Origin: Protonemura montana
Taxonomy: Eukaryota; Arthropoda; Insecta; Plecoptera; Nemouridae
NCBI GenBank assembly: GCA_947568835.1
Contig: OX387606.1
Span: 6,386,001 to 6,450,000 of the forward strand
DNA length: 64,000 nucleotides
Direction: 5' to 3'
Part shown: positions 1-13,366 of the stretch, one piece after another
Layout: each line of letters starts with the position of its first letter
How positions within the stretch are numbered: the stretch's first letter is position 1
The notes under the pieces: model-generated
The model's input: only the letters and a program-made list of their open reading frames with translations
What the model was told of the DNA's origin: nothing
The model's database searches: none
Position numbers and translations under genes: made by a program

Positions 1-3000
1 GATTGACGCAAAATATTGCGCTTAATATTTTCTAGAAAGAGGCCGCCGCCACATGGACATCGAAATGAAATATGAATTCGCTATGCGGAGGGTTGTTTTC
101 GCCCCGTGGGGGGCAAATAAGGATATTTCCTAGAGCACGCTACATCTGCAACAGATAATTCCTCTCGAAATGATCAATAGTCGGGCATGTGAGATGATAC
201 CGTGGATCGAAGATGCATTACACTGATATTTCTTGGTGGCATTTAACATAAGTTAACGAGATTCTAGCTCGAAAGAAAATATCTTTATGCACGCGAGTGG
301 AAAGAAAGAAATTACCAAAGCTTACATGTCATTGAAAAACAACGATAACTTCGTCGGTATTTCTCAAGAAATGAGTAAATTTAAAGCAGGTGTACTGACA
401 CCAACACAATATTGTAAGAAATTGTTATTTTATGACAACAATAATTAAAATTGCATGCTACGTGTTAATAAACACCTGCAATTGTATGGAAAGTGTTTGC
501 AATTTGGCGTTTGAATTATAATTTTTACAGTGCTATAAAATAATCAGAACGATAAAATTCTGACAGATATAAACTATAAAAAGTGTTTAAAATTCTATTT
601 CGAATTCGAATTTCCTAACATTCACAGCTGGAAGTTCTTGTTGTGTCCAATACCAATTCCCCAATTCTATCCCACACTTTTAAGTAGCAAACACCAAGTT
701 CGCGAAGAGTCGTCTCATGCAAATCACATCAAGACTAAGTCAAACACACTTTTTATAAATTCTCTATGTTTTATTCATCGAACATGAAGACAAATAGCTG
801 GGTTTGACCCTTGAGGTCACCCGGCTGTCACTTCTTCAGTGATCTTTTAGTGCAACAAGCATTCTCCAGCCCGGGACGAGGGTGACAAATTGATAAACGA
901 CATCACAGTCGACACGCTTGTACAAAAAGAAATGTCCGAGGGTATCCGTTTAAGCTGGGGTGTGTATATAAAAAACAATATCGATTTTATACGAAGCGAG
1001 GGAAAGACGGCATAGGATGGTCATTAAATAGGTTGTCATAAAATACTTTATTTTGTGTCCTGTGGTTTGCAGGACTTCTAGGAATATAGACTCGATAAAT
1101 TTGTTTAAGGACAATCAATTCTGATTGGGGAATAACGATTAAAAGGAAGGTGGAGACTGGAGAACGGTTTATAGGTTTCATTTAGCTGCTGGCGTAGACG
1201 TTTAATCATGAAATGGGGAAGCAGCTTTATTGAAGTCTGCAGATGACCTCTTTACTGCAAAGAAACTACCCGTGGTCGAGCAAGATGATGCCTGCTTCGA
1301 TGTTTTGCATTTCGTGTAAAATATGTTAAACAGTGTTCAGATGAGAGCACTCTAGTTGAAATGCACTTTGTAAGCGACGCAATGATACCTATAGACTCTG
1401 TTTTCGAGGCAATGAAATCATGCGGGAATCCATTGCCTTTACAATGCAAACGAGCGTGGTTTAGCTTAGGAAAGCAATTCATTCGGAATCTTGTCGAATG
1501 CTAAGAGAACATCTTAAATAAATTGGTAGTTTCAGTTTTGTGGTTTTACTTGATTCGGTTAGGTCTGGTTGTGTCTAGTGTGTGAAAGAATAGGTTATTC
1601 CTTCACGGCAAACTTTCAATGTTAAAAGCAACGTAAAAATGATGGAAAAAATTGTTATAACTAATTTGCTACATCGATGTCATGTATTATTTTTGTGAAC
1701 TTGTATTATGCAATTGAATTTTGGCCATCTTTCCCACGATCAATAAGATTTCGTCTACGTATATTTTTTCCTACGGACAGCAATTTTTTTTTTACACGGG
1801 TACGAATTTATTATTGTCGTTTTATTTATTTGATCGTTTTCTTATTTCTCGATAGATTGACTTTTCAGTCCATAGATAATCGAAATCTGGGGCTTGTCGT
1901 TCACGGGATAACATCACTAGACTGATTGAATTTGATATTTGATTCAATTTCACGACTTTTGTGGTTATTTTATATGAACGTAACGCCAGGAATTATTCTC
2001 GCTCTTCGTGGAGGTTTTTCTATGTGACACACCTGAGGAATATCATAAAATATCTACCACATCAACTACAAGGTAACTTCAAATATCTACTTTTTTCCAG
2101 TCTGACCCTTGAAAACGAAATGGAATTACATTTCCCAACCATATAGTAGCATTATCGAGAAAAATACGTGGCACCAGTGGACCTAAAAAAAGGAACTGGA
2201 CTACTTCAATTAATGTCTTGTCCCTCGGTTGTGATTTAAACCTGTATAATTGGTAATGCTGCATGGACAGAGATTTCACGTAGTTAATTTTCGGGACGCG
2301 GTGTGTAAATATTGCGCGGCACAGAGTTGCATGTCCTGCAGACCATGGTCTCAGGATAGGCGGCCAGACCACTTGTAATCTGTGGCTCAATAAATCAAAT
2401 CTCCGCGCAGCCACTTGGTCCTGTGCTCGGCCACAGAAAGACAAAGGAATGATTTGGGTGACCGTATTGGAGAACTGGTTCCTCAAATATCTTGTGCTGG
2501 CAAAGACGATCAATGACACGCCCATTTTTGGATCTCTGAAAAGTTCCATTGTTTGGCTTGTGAATGTAATTATGGGTAATTAGAATAAGTGCTTGGAATA
2601 CCTCTGATGTATGTACAAAATTAAGTTTGTCGTTGTTACTTGCCACTGAGTTTTCAATGTGTTTTCAGCCATTTTTCATTTATGCTTGGACTATTACTCT
2701 TGGGGTTATGTTGAACGTGTCCTAAAAATTGTCAAATTATGCATAATTAGCCAACGACTGAAATATTATACTGGCCGAGGTGATCTATCGGCCTATGAGA
2801 ATAGACCCTTATAACATAATTGCCTTTATAATATTTATTATGATTTTGGGACAAATTTATAGTGGGATAGTCATAAGTTATTGTAACTGGAAAGAAACGA
2901 GCGGAGCTATATGCATTGCATCTTTACCAACTTCGAGACCCATAATTTCCTTTTTATTTTCAGACCTCACGGAAAAATACTATATCAAGTTGGCTGTGAC

Positions 3001-4890
3001 TAACGTCTTCATCGTGGCTTGTAGTGACAGGCAAATTTCCGAAAGTTTGACTCTGCGCAGCAATTTGAAAACCAAACACGGTTTTTGTGTGTTTCCAAAA
3101 GGTAACAAACTATAATATCCTCTGAGATAATATCCTGCAAGGTGGGAGAACTATATAATGATTAATTCGTATACTACAACCGGAGAGGAATCATCGAGAC
3201 GTTTTTCTTTCTTCTTCAAAACACCGACATTGACAAATTGTCAGCCATTATTCGTCGGTTGACATGTCGTTTATACCCGACCGTGGTCAGTCTGAATATT
3301 CTTCTGAGACAATACTCATTACATTGTTTGAATCTCGTCTTATGATTGGTTGTCCCCGGGCGACATCACGATTTTGACCACATATCATTAACATCTCATC
3401 ATCGTAATACGAAAATGACCTCTCGCTTTCGTTGGGGCGCCCAGTGGTACAATGTCTGCGAGCACCTATACCTACCTGGTTTCTTCAGTCATGGTTCACG
3501 TGGGCGAGACACCTTCGTTTGGTAAACATAGTCATCGTCTCGGTTCAGGCAGGTTGACATGCACGTACGAATACGTATCCATCACCCATGGCGATCACTA
3601 AACGCCCACGCTACTCTTGTCACGAAAATGCCGCGGAAATTTGCATTTTTTATGACAACGCAGTGAAACAAAATTTCTCTACTCCAAAATTGACTCACAG
3701 TGCTTAAAATGCAAAGGACCACGAGGTATAGTGCATAAGGAGGTGGCACAACGTAGCCGACATTTAGTTGCGAGGACCTTTTGGAGTTAGCGAGAACATT
3801 CAAAATAGTAAACCAAAGAGAGTTTACGATTGCTCAAGCGGGTTTTTGTGTGGGGCTGTAAAGCGGTGACGGCGGCAGCGGTGGCGGCATGTGCTTTCGT
3901 CTTTCAACCCTTTTTTCAAAATGAAATAATTCTCGATAGAAAAAAAAAATCGGTGGCAATCGTTGTGTTTGAGATGTCGTCTGCTTTGACTGCTCCGTGG
4001 TGCGGGACCTCGAACCTGGTCTGCCACGCATAGTTTTGTCTCCGTTTCTCGCGGCTTGTTTTCCATTTGCTACACCTTTAGCTGGTCAACTCCCAGACTT
4101 AAACACTGGGCAATAAAATATGTCCATTAACATATTAATAATTGTTAGCCTCTATACTTCGGCTATTAATCAAAAATATTTCAAACACGACTATTTCTAT
4201 TTGGACTTCATTTCTATTATCTTAAACTGATCTGCAGCTTTGTATCACAACGAAACTCGTATTTAACATATTTTATTCACGACTGCTTTAAAAATGTTTA
4301 TTAGATAATGATGGCCGACCTATTATTTATGTATAGGTTTGGTGACTTTCAAACTGATTTTTTACGACGTCCTTAATGACGCCAACCATATACTGCGGCT
4401 CCGTTTCTGTCTCCCTCTAATACACCTCAATAAACACCTTATTATACACATATTTGACCCTCTCTCTCACCGTTCATATAGCACCTCAATAACTCGAACT
4501 ATAAAAGTTAAGATTACCTTTGTCATATTTTGTTGCGACGTCCGACGACCGTCAGATTCTTTCCATTTGAACGCTGCTTGTAAACGGCAGACAAAACGCG
4601 CCGCGATTTTACCATTACCGGATTTCTTGAATTCCACCAACAGCATGCAATAATAGGAGGCGCATATCGACTCTACCAGTAGGCAATAATTTACACGCAT
4701 GCTGCAGCTAGATGCATTATGCGTTGCATTGCATGCACTTCAAGTCCACGTATAACCAAGGAGCAATTTTCACAGCCCATATTCTACTCATGAACAGAGA
4801 GGCCGTTAAAATACTTATTCCTTTGCGAGTAATATTTTTTTTTGGTTTTGCCAGAAGAGTGTTCATCTCTTTGCACCACCATTTTAAAAT
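1..4890. other. Intergenic or distal 3' sequence, no gene recognised
   Basis: AT-rich sequence with only short, overlapping open frames. The longest, minus strand 2079-2549 (156 codons), has no family resemblance and no good splice sites. Near 805-825 TGACCC and AGGTCA half-sites face outward around a short spacer, resembling a nuclear-receptor element. A short GGC/GGT-rich stretch lies at 3860-3890. Nothing else stands out. Confidence 0.5.
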
Positions 4891-4891
4891 C

Positions 4892-5105
4892 GTGACCCGT
4901 CAGATCCAGGCCGCGGCGCTGGACGCCACCATTGTTTTACAGATAGCGTCGCCTGGCGGTGGGCGCTGTTCCTGTCGGTGACGTGGTCACGGTCGTGTGG
5001 GGCCAGTCAGGGCAGGGGACCCAGGCCAGGGGAGGGACTGGCCCATCGAGGAACGGGTGGCATGCCCCCGAAGAGGTGGGGTGGGGTAGAGGGGGACGCA
5101 GGGCT
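4892..5105. other. GC-rich island A
   Basis: A roughly 210-base block rich in G, C and CpG sits in an AT-rich background. It starts near CAGGCCGCGGCGCTGG and includes a GTGACGTGGTCAC palindrome and GGGCAGGGGACC-type G clusters. It has no coding signature on either strand. It could be a promoter, an insulator-like element or a conserved non-coding element. Confidence 0.5.
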
Positions 5106-7204
5106 CAGAAATCACCTCTTGTCATTAATCTTTGTTTAATTACCCCGCCACTCGCGCTACGTGTCTCCGCCAAATGTTCGCCCCGGGCGGCACATAATTA
5201 CACCGACTCAGCCAACCAAACTTTGCTTCTCGCTTCAATTTCCACCCCCTTTTACACAAATGTTCTGATTTTATCATTCCTCATTTTTTTTTCTAAGTGA
5301 TATAATTGGTAAAATGGTTGAAATAACCAATTAGAGTTTGCCCCGGAAAGTTTTTGCTGAAATCGTTTGCATCGCGCGCGAGCCCTGTTTCTCAATTAGC
5401 GTTGTACCTACTATAAATACAATCGCGGTGATACCCGACGGCAAGACACCGCAAAATATTCGAACATTTTCATTCAAATATCCCTGCAAGAAAATTGTCT
5501 AAACGAAGGGATCTTTTTGCAATATGTAAATAAACTTTACGAGCGTTTTTTTTTAAGTAAGAACAATGTTATGATTTATAGGTACAATGGAAATGACTCT
5601 CAGAAAATATCTATCATGACATTGCATTTAAATGAATTTTCTTTCCAGTTGGAAAGTTTAGTCAAGTTGAAAAGTCTATCCTCTGAGGGATTCCCAGAGA
5701 AATGTCAGCGCATGTGATGATTCGATAGGCGGGGACCGGGAGACACAATTCCATTACGTCCAGACTTTTTCACAACTATTTATAGCAACCACCAATTAAC
5801 AACCACAGCGCCAAATGCAAGAAATCGAGTGCTTTCCTTAATGTCTCACCTCCTTAAATGTTAGCGCGGGCAACATCATCTGTGGTCGAGTAAAAACTAG
5901 AAATGCCCAATCCCGAAATGTTGTTGGAGTCTAATTGGCCCCCCTTTATGAGTTGACAGTGCACTAAACCATACCGCGGAGGGCGGTACGCACAACAAAG
6001 GGACCCACCAAACGTTATTGCCGCATCGTGGATCTCCAAGATATTATTATGTGGCAGGATCGGTCGCGTAAATCACTTGAGAGTCTCTTTGAGAGTCTTG
6101 GTCGGTGTGCCTGGTCGAAACATTACCTACTCGGGGTTCTAAGGAGTGGGACTTCGTGATGATTTGATAATCGCTTACTATTTCGTATAAATCACCTGGT
6201 GGTTATCGTTATTTTTACTGGCAATATGTGTAGGTATAACTAGCACAGGGATGCGTAACGTGTGTACACGGACGTGCAATCGCTAACCATGGCTCCGCTT
6301 GAGACCTCCATTTTTCTTCGAGTCTTTTCGCCATCAATGTTTTAATTTCTAGCTCATTCGATATGAAAATATGATGGAGGCTTCTTTTTTCCCTGCAATT
6401 GAATTGCAAGTAGCGACTCATTCCGTCACGGTCCCTCCCAAACACAATGATTCCGCCAATGAGAATCCAGTTCTGGTGTCGAATGTATAATTATTTTAGC
6501 CATACCATGAAGAAACCTACGTTTTTTTTTTCGTATCAAGCTATGATTTTGAATATGATTAGGCTAATCCCGAAACCGTCCATAAATACGTCATCGATAA
6601 CATACATTACCGCGCCGCTCATCGTACGAATATTCCAGGACTTCCTGTTGCTGTCTTACGTTGGTGCCACTGCAATCTAAATTATAGCCGCAGCTCTGTT
6701 GGATGCTAATGAGCGGACGATATTACATAGCATAACCCTTTTCTGTATACGATTGGGGAAAACAATAGTTGTATTATTTTTAATGATATTATGACTTGTG
6801 AATAAGTAATCGGTCGATCTTGAAATGAAGTCAAAAATGAATTATATTACAGGTAGAAATAAATCAACTAATAATTATGATCTTTCAACGCCCTTGTCAT
6901 GTTCGTAGATAACACGATTGAGCCTACAGTGGGTAATGAAATTGAAAACAGGTGACCGGAAAAAGTTGAAGTCTTTAATAAGAGGCCATCTATGCGAAAC
7001 CATCTTCGCGCTCATGATTGGCTTGCCAATAAGCTTTAGTAGGACGTTGAGACGACTTGAGACTTAACTTTCCAAGACACGGCACCTCCACCAGCCTAAC
7101 GCTGACTTCATTGGAGTACCATCGCGACGTTTTGGTGATAAAGTAAAGCTTCGTGTCAAGATTAAGGGTCGTTATTTAGGGGTGCGCAGTCCACGGAGCT
7201 CTCG

Positions 7205-7225
7205 TGACGTCAGAGAGGGGCGGGG
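7205..7225. promoter_or_regulatory. CRE followed by a GC box
   Basis: A full TGACGTCA site (7205-7212) is followed five bases later by GGGGCGGGG (7217-7225), an SP/KLF-type box. The pair resembles a proximal promoter, but no transcript start or exon can be assigned next to it. Confidence 0.3.
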
Positions 7226-9855
7226 TCACGTTTCAGGTTAATAAAATGTCACGGGCGATGATACACCGAGATCACGAATGGAAACGTCACTTCATCAAAG
7301 ACAGCATACGAGTGATGGCCGATCGTAACTGACTAGATTGCCCAATAAAACTCTTGCTGTGATTTATTTTAAGTTTTGCTTGGATGCTGACCACTGTGCT
7401 TTCTGGCAAAGACGTGGATTGGTTCGATATATGAGTTGATGCCGCTTGCATCTTACTGCGTTGCTACCCAAATCTTGTTGTGGTCGCACCAAGCACGTAT
7501 GTTTTTTTTTTTCAATACTTATCGTCGAGCTTATCAAAACGTATTTGAAATACATTCCGAAATTTTGTGTTATTTTTTTTAATACAGTTTAAGTGTAGAC
7601 ATCTTTCCATATGTATAAACGATCTTCTTATACGTCATCTTCGCTCCTTTTTACGTGGGAAACTGGTAAATACGTTGGTATGCATGGTCAATAACAAAGT
7701 GAAAATCTAAAAAATCTAGTAAATGACTTTGTTTTAGATCATATGCATTTATAATTACAAAACTTGAAAGACACTTTGTTGAATATTGGAATTGACAATA
7801 TCTAAATATTACTTAAAAAGTACTATGAATTTTATTTTTGCAAGAAACTTATCGCTGTCACTGTAATTTTCGTGCCGAGCTCGACTGCGAAAGATAACAA
7901 TTGGCAAATCCTTCATTCTGGCTGCTGTCATTGCACTTGTAAGTTTGTGGAGCGGCGGCCGGCTAAGAGTGGCGAGGGGCAGGAGGGGAAGAGATAAGAG
8001 ACATCCCCTAACTCATCCTTCATCCCTAGCGGACCTCATGAATCACACGCGAAAGATGTCTTCGCTAAAACTGATAACTTCCGAAAAGTCACAGGGAAAA
8101 GAATGAGCTTCTTTGGTCTCCGAGGATGAACGTCCACAGCCGTGTTCTCTCTACGTTTCAGAATTCTGAAACTGTATGAACCTTAGACGGCTATGGACGA
8201 GTTGCTGTAGATGATATTCTTCTCTTATCGCTGTTCTATTTTGATAGCATTGTTAAGAGCCATGGATGAAGGTGGATTCCAGTTTTGTGACGGATTACTG
8301 TCGATCCTTCATGGTATCGAATTACTTTTTAATAGTATACTTTATACCAAATTCAGTGAAAACAATATGCTACGAGTTTTAAAGCGTTAGTTTCGGCCAT
8401 ATGCAGCGAAACACGAAAATTGTGTAACTTATAAACCATACCTGATGATTATCCAAATGCATATGGTTTACTATTAGTTACCACGCTTCGGTTTCAAATG
8501 ATAAACGAATTTTTTAATTTAGGGTTATGCTCATGGCCAATAATAACAGGTAGACATTTTGAAAGAAATGTCAGATATGTTTTGCAGTAAATACACGAAG
8601 CCGCTTCTTAAAGGGTCTGTGATTCCATGAGGTTCTCCGACTGTATAATTTCGAAACGATTAATAATTTGTTTAATGCGTCCAGTTCATGGTAAAAATTT
8701 GCTGTACATGCTGCATGACCATGGCATGGCTTACATAGGTGGGAAACTATAGGTACAATATTTTAACGACAATCCATGAGCTATTATTTGCCTATTTAAT
8801 ACACCAAGTAATGAATAGGACGATACACTATCACACTAAATCATAAGATCTCAGACAATTTGTGAAATGCTATCGCATGGTTTGTCACGTTGTTATTACG
8901 TGTTTAAGAAGGCCACGCTTCAAATTATCCTTGTCTTGCAACACAAGACGCTGCATGAGGATTCTGGCGGCGGTTAGTAATGTCTACCGAAAAGTATAGG
9001 TATACAAGAAAAAAAAATGAGTAAGTAAATTACAATATGTCGTGACGATCTCGCAATAAGTCTCTCTACTGCAAGCGCAAGACATATTTTCTTCGGCTTT
9101 TGTAGCTGGTGTACATTATAAGCGTTATAAACAACAATAATAAATAATAACAGAGCAATTCGTTATCTGCCCCAACTATATGCTGACGTCTTATTTCAAA
9201 ATAATTATAATATCTAATTTTGTGCTATATGGCAAGGTATGAAAAGTTCAAGTATAATTTTTCTGTGCTGGATTGTAACTCGATTGCGATCCATAGGCAG
9301 TAAAGTCGAAGAAAAAAAAACAGTTTTCATAAATGGAAAAGCAATTTCATATGACATCCACATACGCTTTTGTATCACATAGTCTGGCAGGACTTATATA
9401 TAGGAGACCCATAACGACGATATGGAAGATAAGGGAAAACAAGGCAAAGAAAATTATACAGCAAGTTAACCCTCTACCAACACTATTCCCTAGACGGAAG
9501 GGTCAAGTCTTTGCCACCCCTTGGAATACAGAGACATACATGGGATGGCTATTTATTGATAACTCACCCCAGTGACACATGGTTCTCAATCGATACCATT
9601 CGATATTACCATAAGCCGTAGGGGCGCAGGCTGTAAGAAACGTGAATGATATGACATTTGAATAGAATACTAAGAATTGATTGATTAAAAAATACGTCAT
9701 CACAGTTGTAATTTCAGTACCGCACACTCGGTATGCGGGTAAGTTTCCAAACCGTAGCCATTAGCATGAAGCAAGATGAATGAAACAGATAGAATCCGAA
9801 AAAAAGTTTATGACAATTTTGGGAGCGGCTATCAATTAATATTCACGTCTTTAAA

Positions 9856-9933
9856 GGCGTGACACCCGTGTGATTCGTGCCACCAAATTGACACGTGATA
9901 TTTTTTTTCACATCACACGTGTCAGTTGACGCC
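9856..9933. repeat. Inverted repeat with paired CACGTG E-boxes
   Basis: AATTGACACGTG (9886-9897) pairs with CACGTGTCAGTT (9916-9927) through 12 positions with one wobble. Outer GGCGT (9856-9860) and ACGCC (9929-9933) extend the symmetry. The loop is T-rich. It could be a small foldback element or a paired bHLH-binding site. Confidence 0.5.
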
Positions 9934-10794
9934 GTTTACACGGTATGCCCTACCCTCACTGTCCGTTGCCAACATCACTGTCTTTAAAATTCAGACACGC
10001 AATCATGATTAATACAATTTCAGCAGGACCAATAAAAATGTTATTTTCTGGTCAGATCCCGAAAAGTGAAATATGCAATATTATCTGTGTGCCTTCCGGC
10101 GATTGTTTCGAAGATTTCGTTGCGTCGATGGCGAAGGGCTTATTTCGCACGGGCGGCACCTGTTAAGACTTGTGTTCGTCAGGACCAAGGGCTTATGGTC
10201 GGCCCTATAGCCCCTTGCGGGGAGATTATTTAAAGTAGTCTAAAGTAGACGCCATGCGAATTTCCATTACTGGACAGCGGTAGTCGGCGGAAAGTTTTCC
10301 GGGCTAAGTCGACTGTAAGATGGAAAAGTATATTTTATTGGCAGCTATAGTTTAGCATATTACATACTAACTGCCGAAAAAAAATACCTGTACATGATGT
10401 GTGGCGATTCTTATCTATTAGAGCTGTGTGTGGCGATAGCGTCATGCTTGTTTTGCTAGCCATGATAACCCGACAGTAAACTTGTTTTCTGTTCGTTAAA
10501 CTGTAATTATGAAAATTAAAGTGAATGTAAAGAAAACAGCGGCGAGTCTCGAAACAAAGCGATGTCTAAAATCCCACCCATCTTGACGGATACATTCTGG
10601 ACTGTTAGTCATTTCCAATGTCGTACAAAGTGAAGACGAACGCATATAACACCGCGGCATATTACCACAGAGATTGGATCGATTAAATGACGTAATAAAA
10701 TAGAAGACGGCACATGCCTTGTGGTATCAAAAACGCCTCCGCGACGATGAATTTCTAACAAGATTTGGTCCAAAGTCATGTTCCTTAATTACTT

Positions 10795-10819
10795 TGTGTG
10801 AGTGTGTGTGTGTGTGTGT
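10795..10819. repeat. TG dinucleotide microsatellite
   Basis: About 25 bases of TG repeat with one A interruption near its start. Confidence 0.9.
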
Positions 10820-12134
10820 CTGCGTGTTTTTTTTTCTATCCTCGGTTCAAAGCTGAAGGTGTACAAGAAAAATGTCTACATTTTGTTCTGACAACCTTAT
10901 AGAGATCAGTCGTGAACGTTTTCAGCGCAGTGACGTCCAAATTACATGTCTGAATCCCACCAGCTTCAAGGTGCTTCATTAGCGGGTCTGGAAAACTTAA
11001 CGCGTTTCATTATCTGGCTTTATGACGCGATGGAAAAAATGTATCACCAACAATACTCGAATCAGCGCTGTTATTGGTTCCGAGTAGTTCTTGATTGAAC
11101 AAATTGTGGTTCAAGATACCGACGTGGCGATATGACGCTCGATTTTTATATACATACCAATTTCAATTCAATGTGTCGTCCTTGGTTGCTAGTGATTTCA
11201 TGAAACGTTCATGATCTTCACGACTATTACTGGTAGACATGCCGTGCGATGGTTTGGGTGTAAAGAAATTTTGAAATTCGTTTCGTGGAAGAAAATTATT
11301 TTGCTTATATTTCGGCGCCCTCAAATGAATTGAAATCTTTAGAGAATTACTCAAGCTCGGTAGCTCTAAATAAGGGCAAACTCTTATTATTTTTATTTTT
11401 TTGGTACCCGACCATTAAAGTGGCAATAACGCTCTGTTATGTGGAACAAAATCTTGCTTTTGAGAATGAGCGCGAAATGAACATATTTGCTACCCTCGAC
11501 CAAGAATTATCCACGGGAGTACAGACAACACTTGACTGAAATCTCTGTGCAGCCATCTCCAATTGCATGGCCAATAAAACCATGTGAAACAGTGACTATT
11601 AAAATCATATCACAAAGTCATAAGGTTCATAAATCGAGCGGACTTCGTGCGTGTCCGTGCGTCTCACATAACAAACCAGATATGTATCCAAGCTTAAATA
11701 TATTCTCCTTCATATCTCTGGAGGCCTCGAGTGTCCTTCACTTCACGCAAGAACCTCGGCATCAGGATGGCATCGCATGCACTGGACCGTGTGCAGCATT
11801 GGACTCAGGACCACGCGATCCTTGGTCGCTCTTTTTTACACCACGATCGAGTCTATCACTGCTCGTCCTCGGGCGATTTAGACAGATGTCCACGTAAAAC
11901 TTCCAATCATAAGCAAACCTCGAGCGACGAAATCTGCATATTCCATCCAGAGACGAAAAGCTGCACGAAAGATGAGCTATCTCGAAGACGGATGGTTCCT
12001 GGGCGAGTTGTCCGATATGGGTATTGGAAAATGCTGGGAGGCATCAAATAGTTCATCCCTGGCACGCGATTCAGGCGACAATGTCTGTCGGTTGTGCTGG
12101 TTTGGAGAGCGACTTGCCCCGAGGAGGATCGATT

Positions 12135-12158
12135 AGCTGGCATTTTTACAAGCCAGCT
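12135..12158. repeat. Short hairpin AGCTGGC/GCCAGCT
   Basis: A perfect 7-base stem (12135-12141 with 12152-12158) encloses a 10-base loop. Confidence 0.4.
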
Positions 12159-12241
12159 CAATACGGAATGAAACGTCCCGCGCTGCAGCCCGAGACATTT
12201 TATCATCCAGCTTTGCCTTTGAGCTTTTCCAGCTCAAGACT

Positions 12242-12260
12242 TGATAGATAGCATCTATCA
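12242..12260. promoter_or_regulatory. Palindromic GATA site pair
   Basis: TGATAGAT and ATCTATCA form a perfect 8-base inverted repeat around AGC, placing two opposed GATA-type sites together. A further AGATAA follows directly. Binding by GATA factors is inference. Confidence 0.3.
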
Positions 12261-12699
12261 TAGATAATCGCAGATACAATCGTTCCTATACCCGACCCTT
12301 TGAAGTTGGTACTTATCGCAAAAATACAAAAATAATTGAAAAAAATAACTACCACCCTGTTACAATTGGCAACAAGTGGAGGAAACAAATTGGAGTCGTC
12401 AGAAATATGAGATGTCTGTTAAGTTTTCAAAGCGGTTTAGTTTTCTTACAACTTTTTGACACGCGCTATCTATCTTCAATCAGTTTATGTCATTTCAATT
12501 AATAAATAATACAATTTTTACCTTACAAACACAAAAAGTCGTTTTCATATAAATGTGAAACCCATCTATCGACACAATATTGCAGCAGAAAATCGTTCTA
12601 TATGAGTGTAGAATTAATGAAGTAGGCGTATTTCCCGCAAGAACCGCCTTCTCTTGAACAAAGCGAGGTGTACCTATGAAGAGCTCGTCGCTGCCGCTC

Positions 12700-12905
12700 G
12701 GCGTTGTTGCAGGTGAGATGCGACGTGTGATAAGCGCCGAGCGTGACATCTGGCGGTGGGGCGGGACGGGCGGGGACTGGAGGTGCGTGCTACACGTGAC
12801 AGGGGTCGAGGGAACAATGGCGGGCCCCTACGTTTTGGGCCCTGGCCTGACCTGCCACCGTCGCCGCCGCCACCGACGCCGCCGCCGTCGTCGCCGGGGA
12901 ACGAA
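12700..12905. other. GC-rich island B with CGCCGC microsatellite
   Basis: A block of about 200 GC-rich bases ends in an imperfect CCGCCG/CCGTCG repeat (12857-12900). It holds GGGGCGGG boxes and a CACGTG E-box. A plus-strand frame from 12676 begins MKSSSLPLG before a GCAG/GTGAGA donor-like site, but its short length and the repeat make a coding role unlikely. Confidence 0.5.
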
Positions 12906-13366
12906 ATAATCATAAAAATGTACGAAAATATGGATCCTAATCGCGTCTACTTATATTGCTGTGTACTTGGTTGATGGTGAAAAACAGCCATGCAATTATA
13001 AATCGGTCTTGAATGAATGCACGTAATTAGACGGGTTAATTAGCGTTAAAGTAGGTACAACGTATTTTGATTGTTGGTTCTTGAGTATGTAAACATAAGT
13101 TCAAATGTCTATCATCTTGTATTCCGGGCGTAAAAGATAGCAGTCTACTTAACTCGCATTATTTCGCATGTAAGAACAATAGGTCTGTTCAAGTGTATAG
13201 TGTATGCTGGCACAAGTATAGGGTTACGATGGTGAGTTCTAAAGGAAACGGAACTACTTTAGGAATCTATTTGGACCACCCACACCAGAATAGTGTAACG
13301 AACGCCGTGTTTTCTATCCACACATCTCACATTCTATTTTAGAATACCAAACATGAGACCACTTAC
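12906..13366. other. Short AT-rich spacer, nothing recognised
   Basis: No open frame, repeat or motif stands out between GC island B and the exon-like segment at 13367. If that segment is an exon, this is the start of its downstream intron. Confidence 0.5.

Larger units (their letters stand above)
5106..12699. other. Non-coding stretch between GC islands A and B
   Basis: No gene is recognised. Notable items are a CRE plus GC box at 7205-7225, a hairpin with two CACGTG E-boxes at 9856-9933, a TG microsatellite at 10795-10819, a short hairpin at 12135-12158 and a GATA palindrome at 12242-12260. Overlapping plus-strand open frames at 11487-12251 occur in moderately GC-rich DNA without splice-site support. 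Confidence 0.5.

Noticed and set aside
2079-2549. 156-codon minus-strand open frame
   Set aside because: No recognised domain, no supporting splice sites, and overlap with another frame on the same strand.
12676-12720. Plus-strand MKSSSLPLG start followed by a GCAG/GTGAGA donor-like site, resembling a signal-peptide first exon
   Set aside because: Only about a dozen codons, in a GC-rich island next to a CCG repeat, with no partner exon visible.
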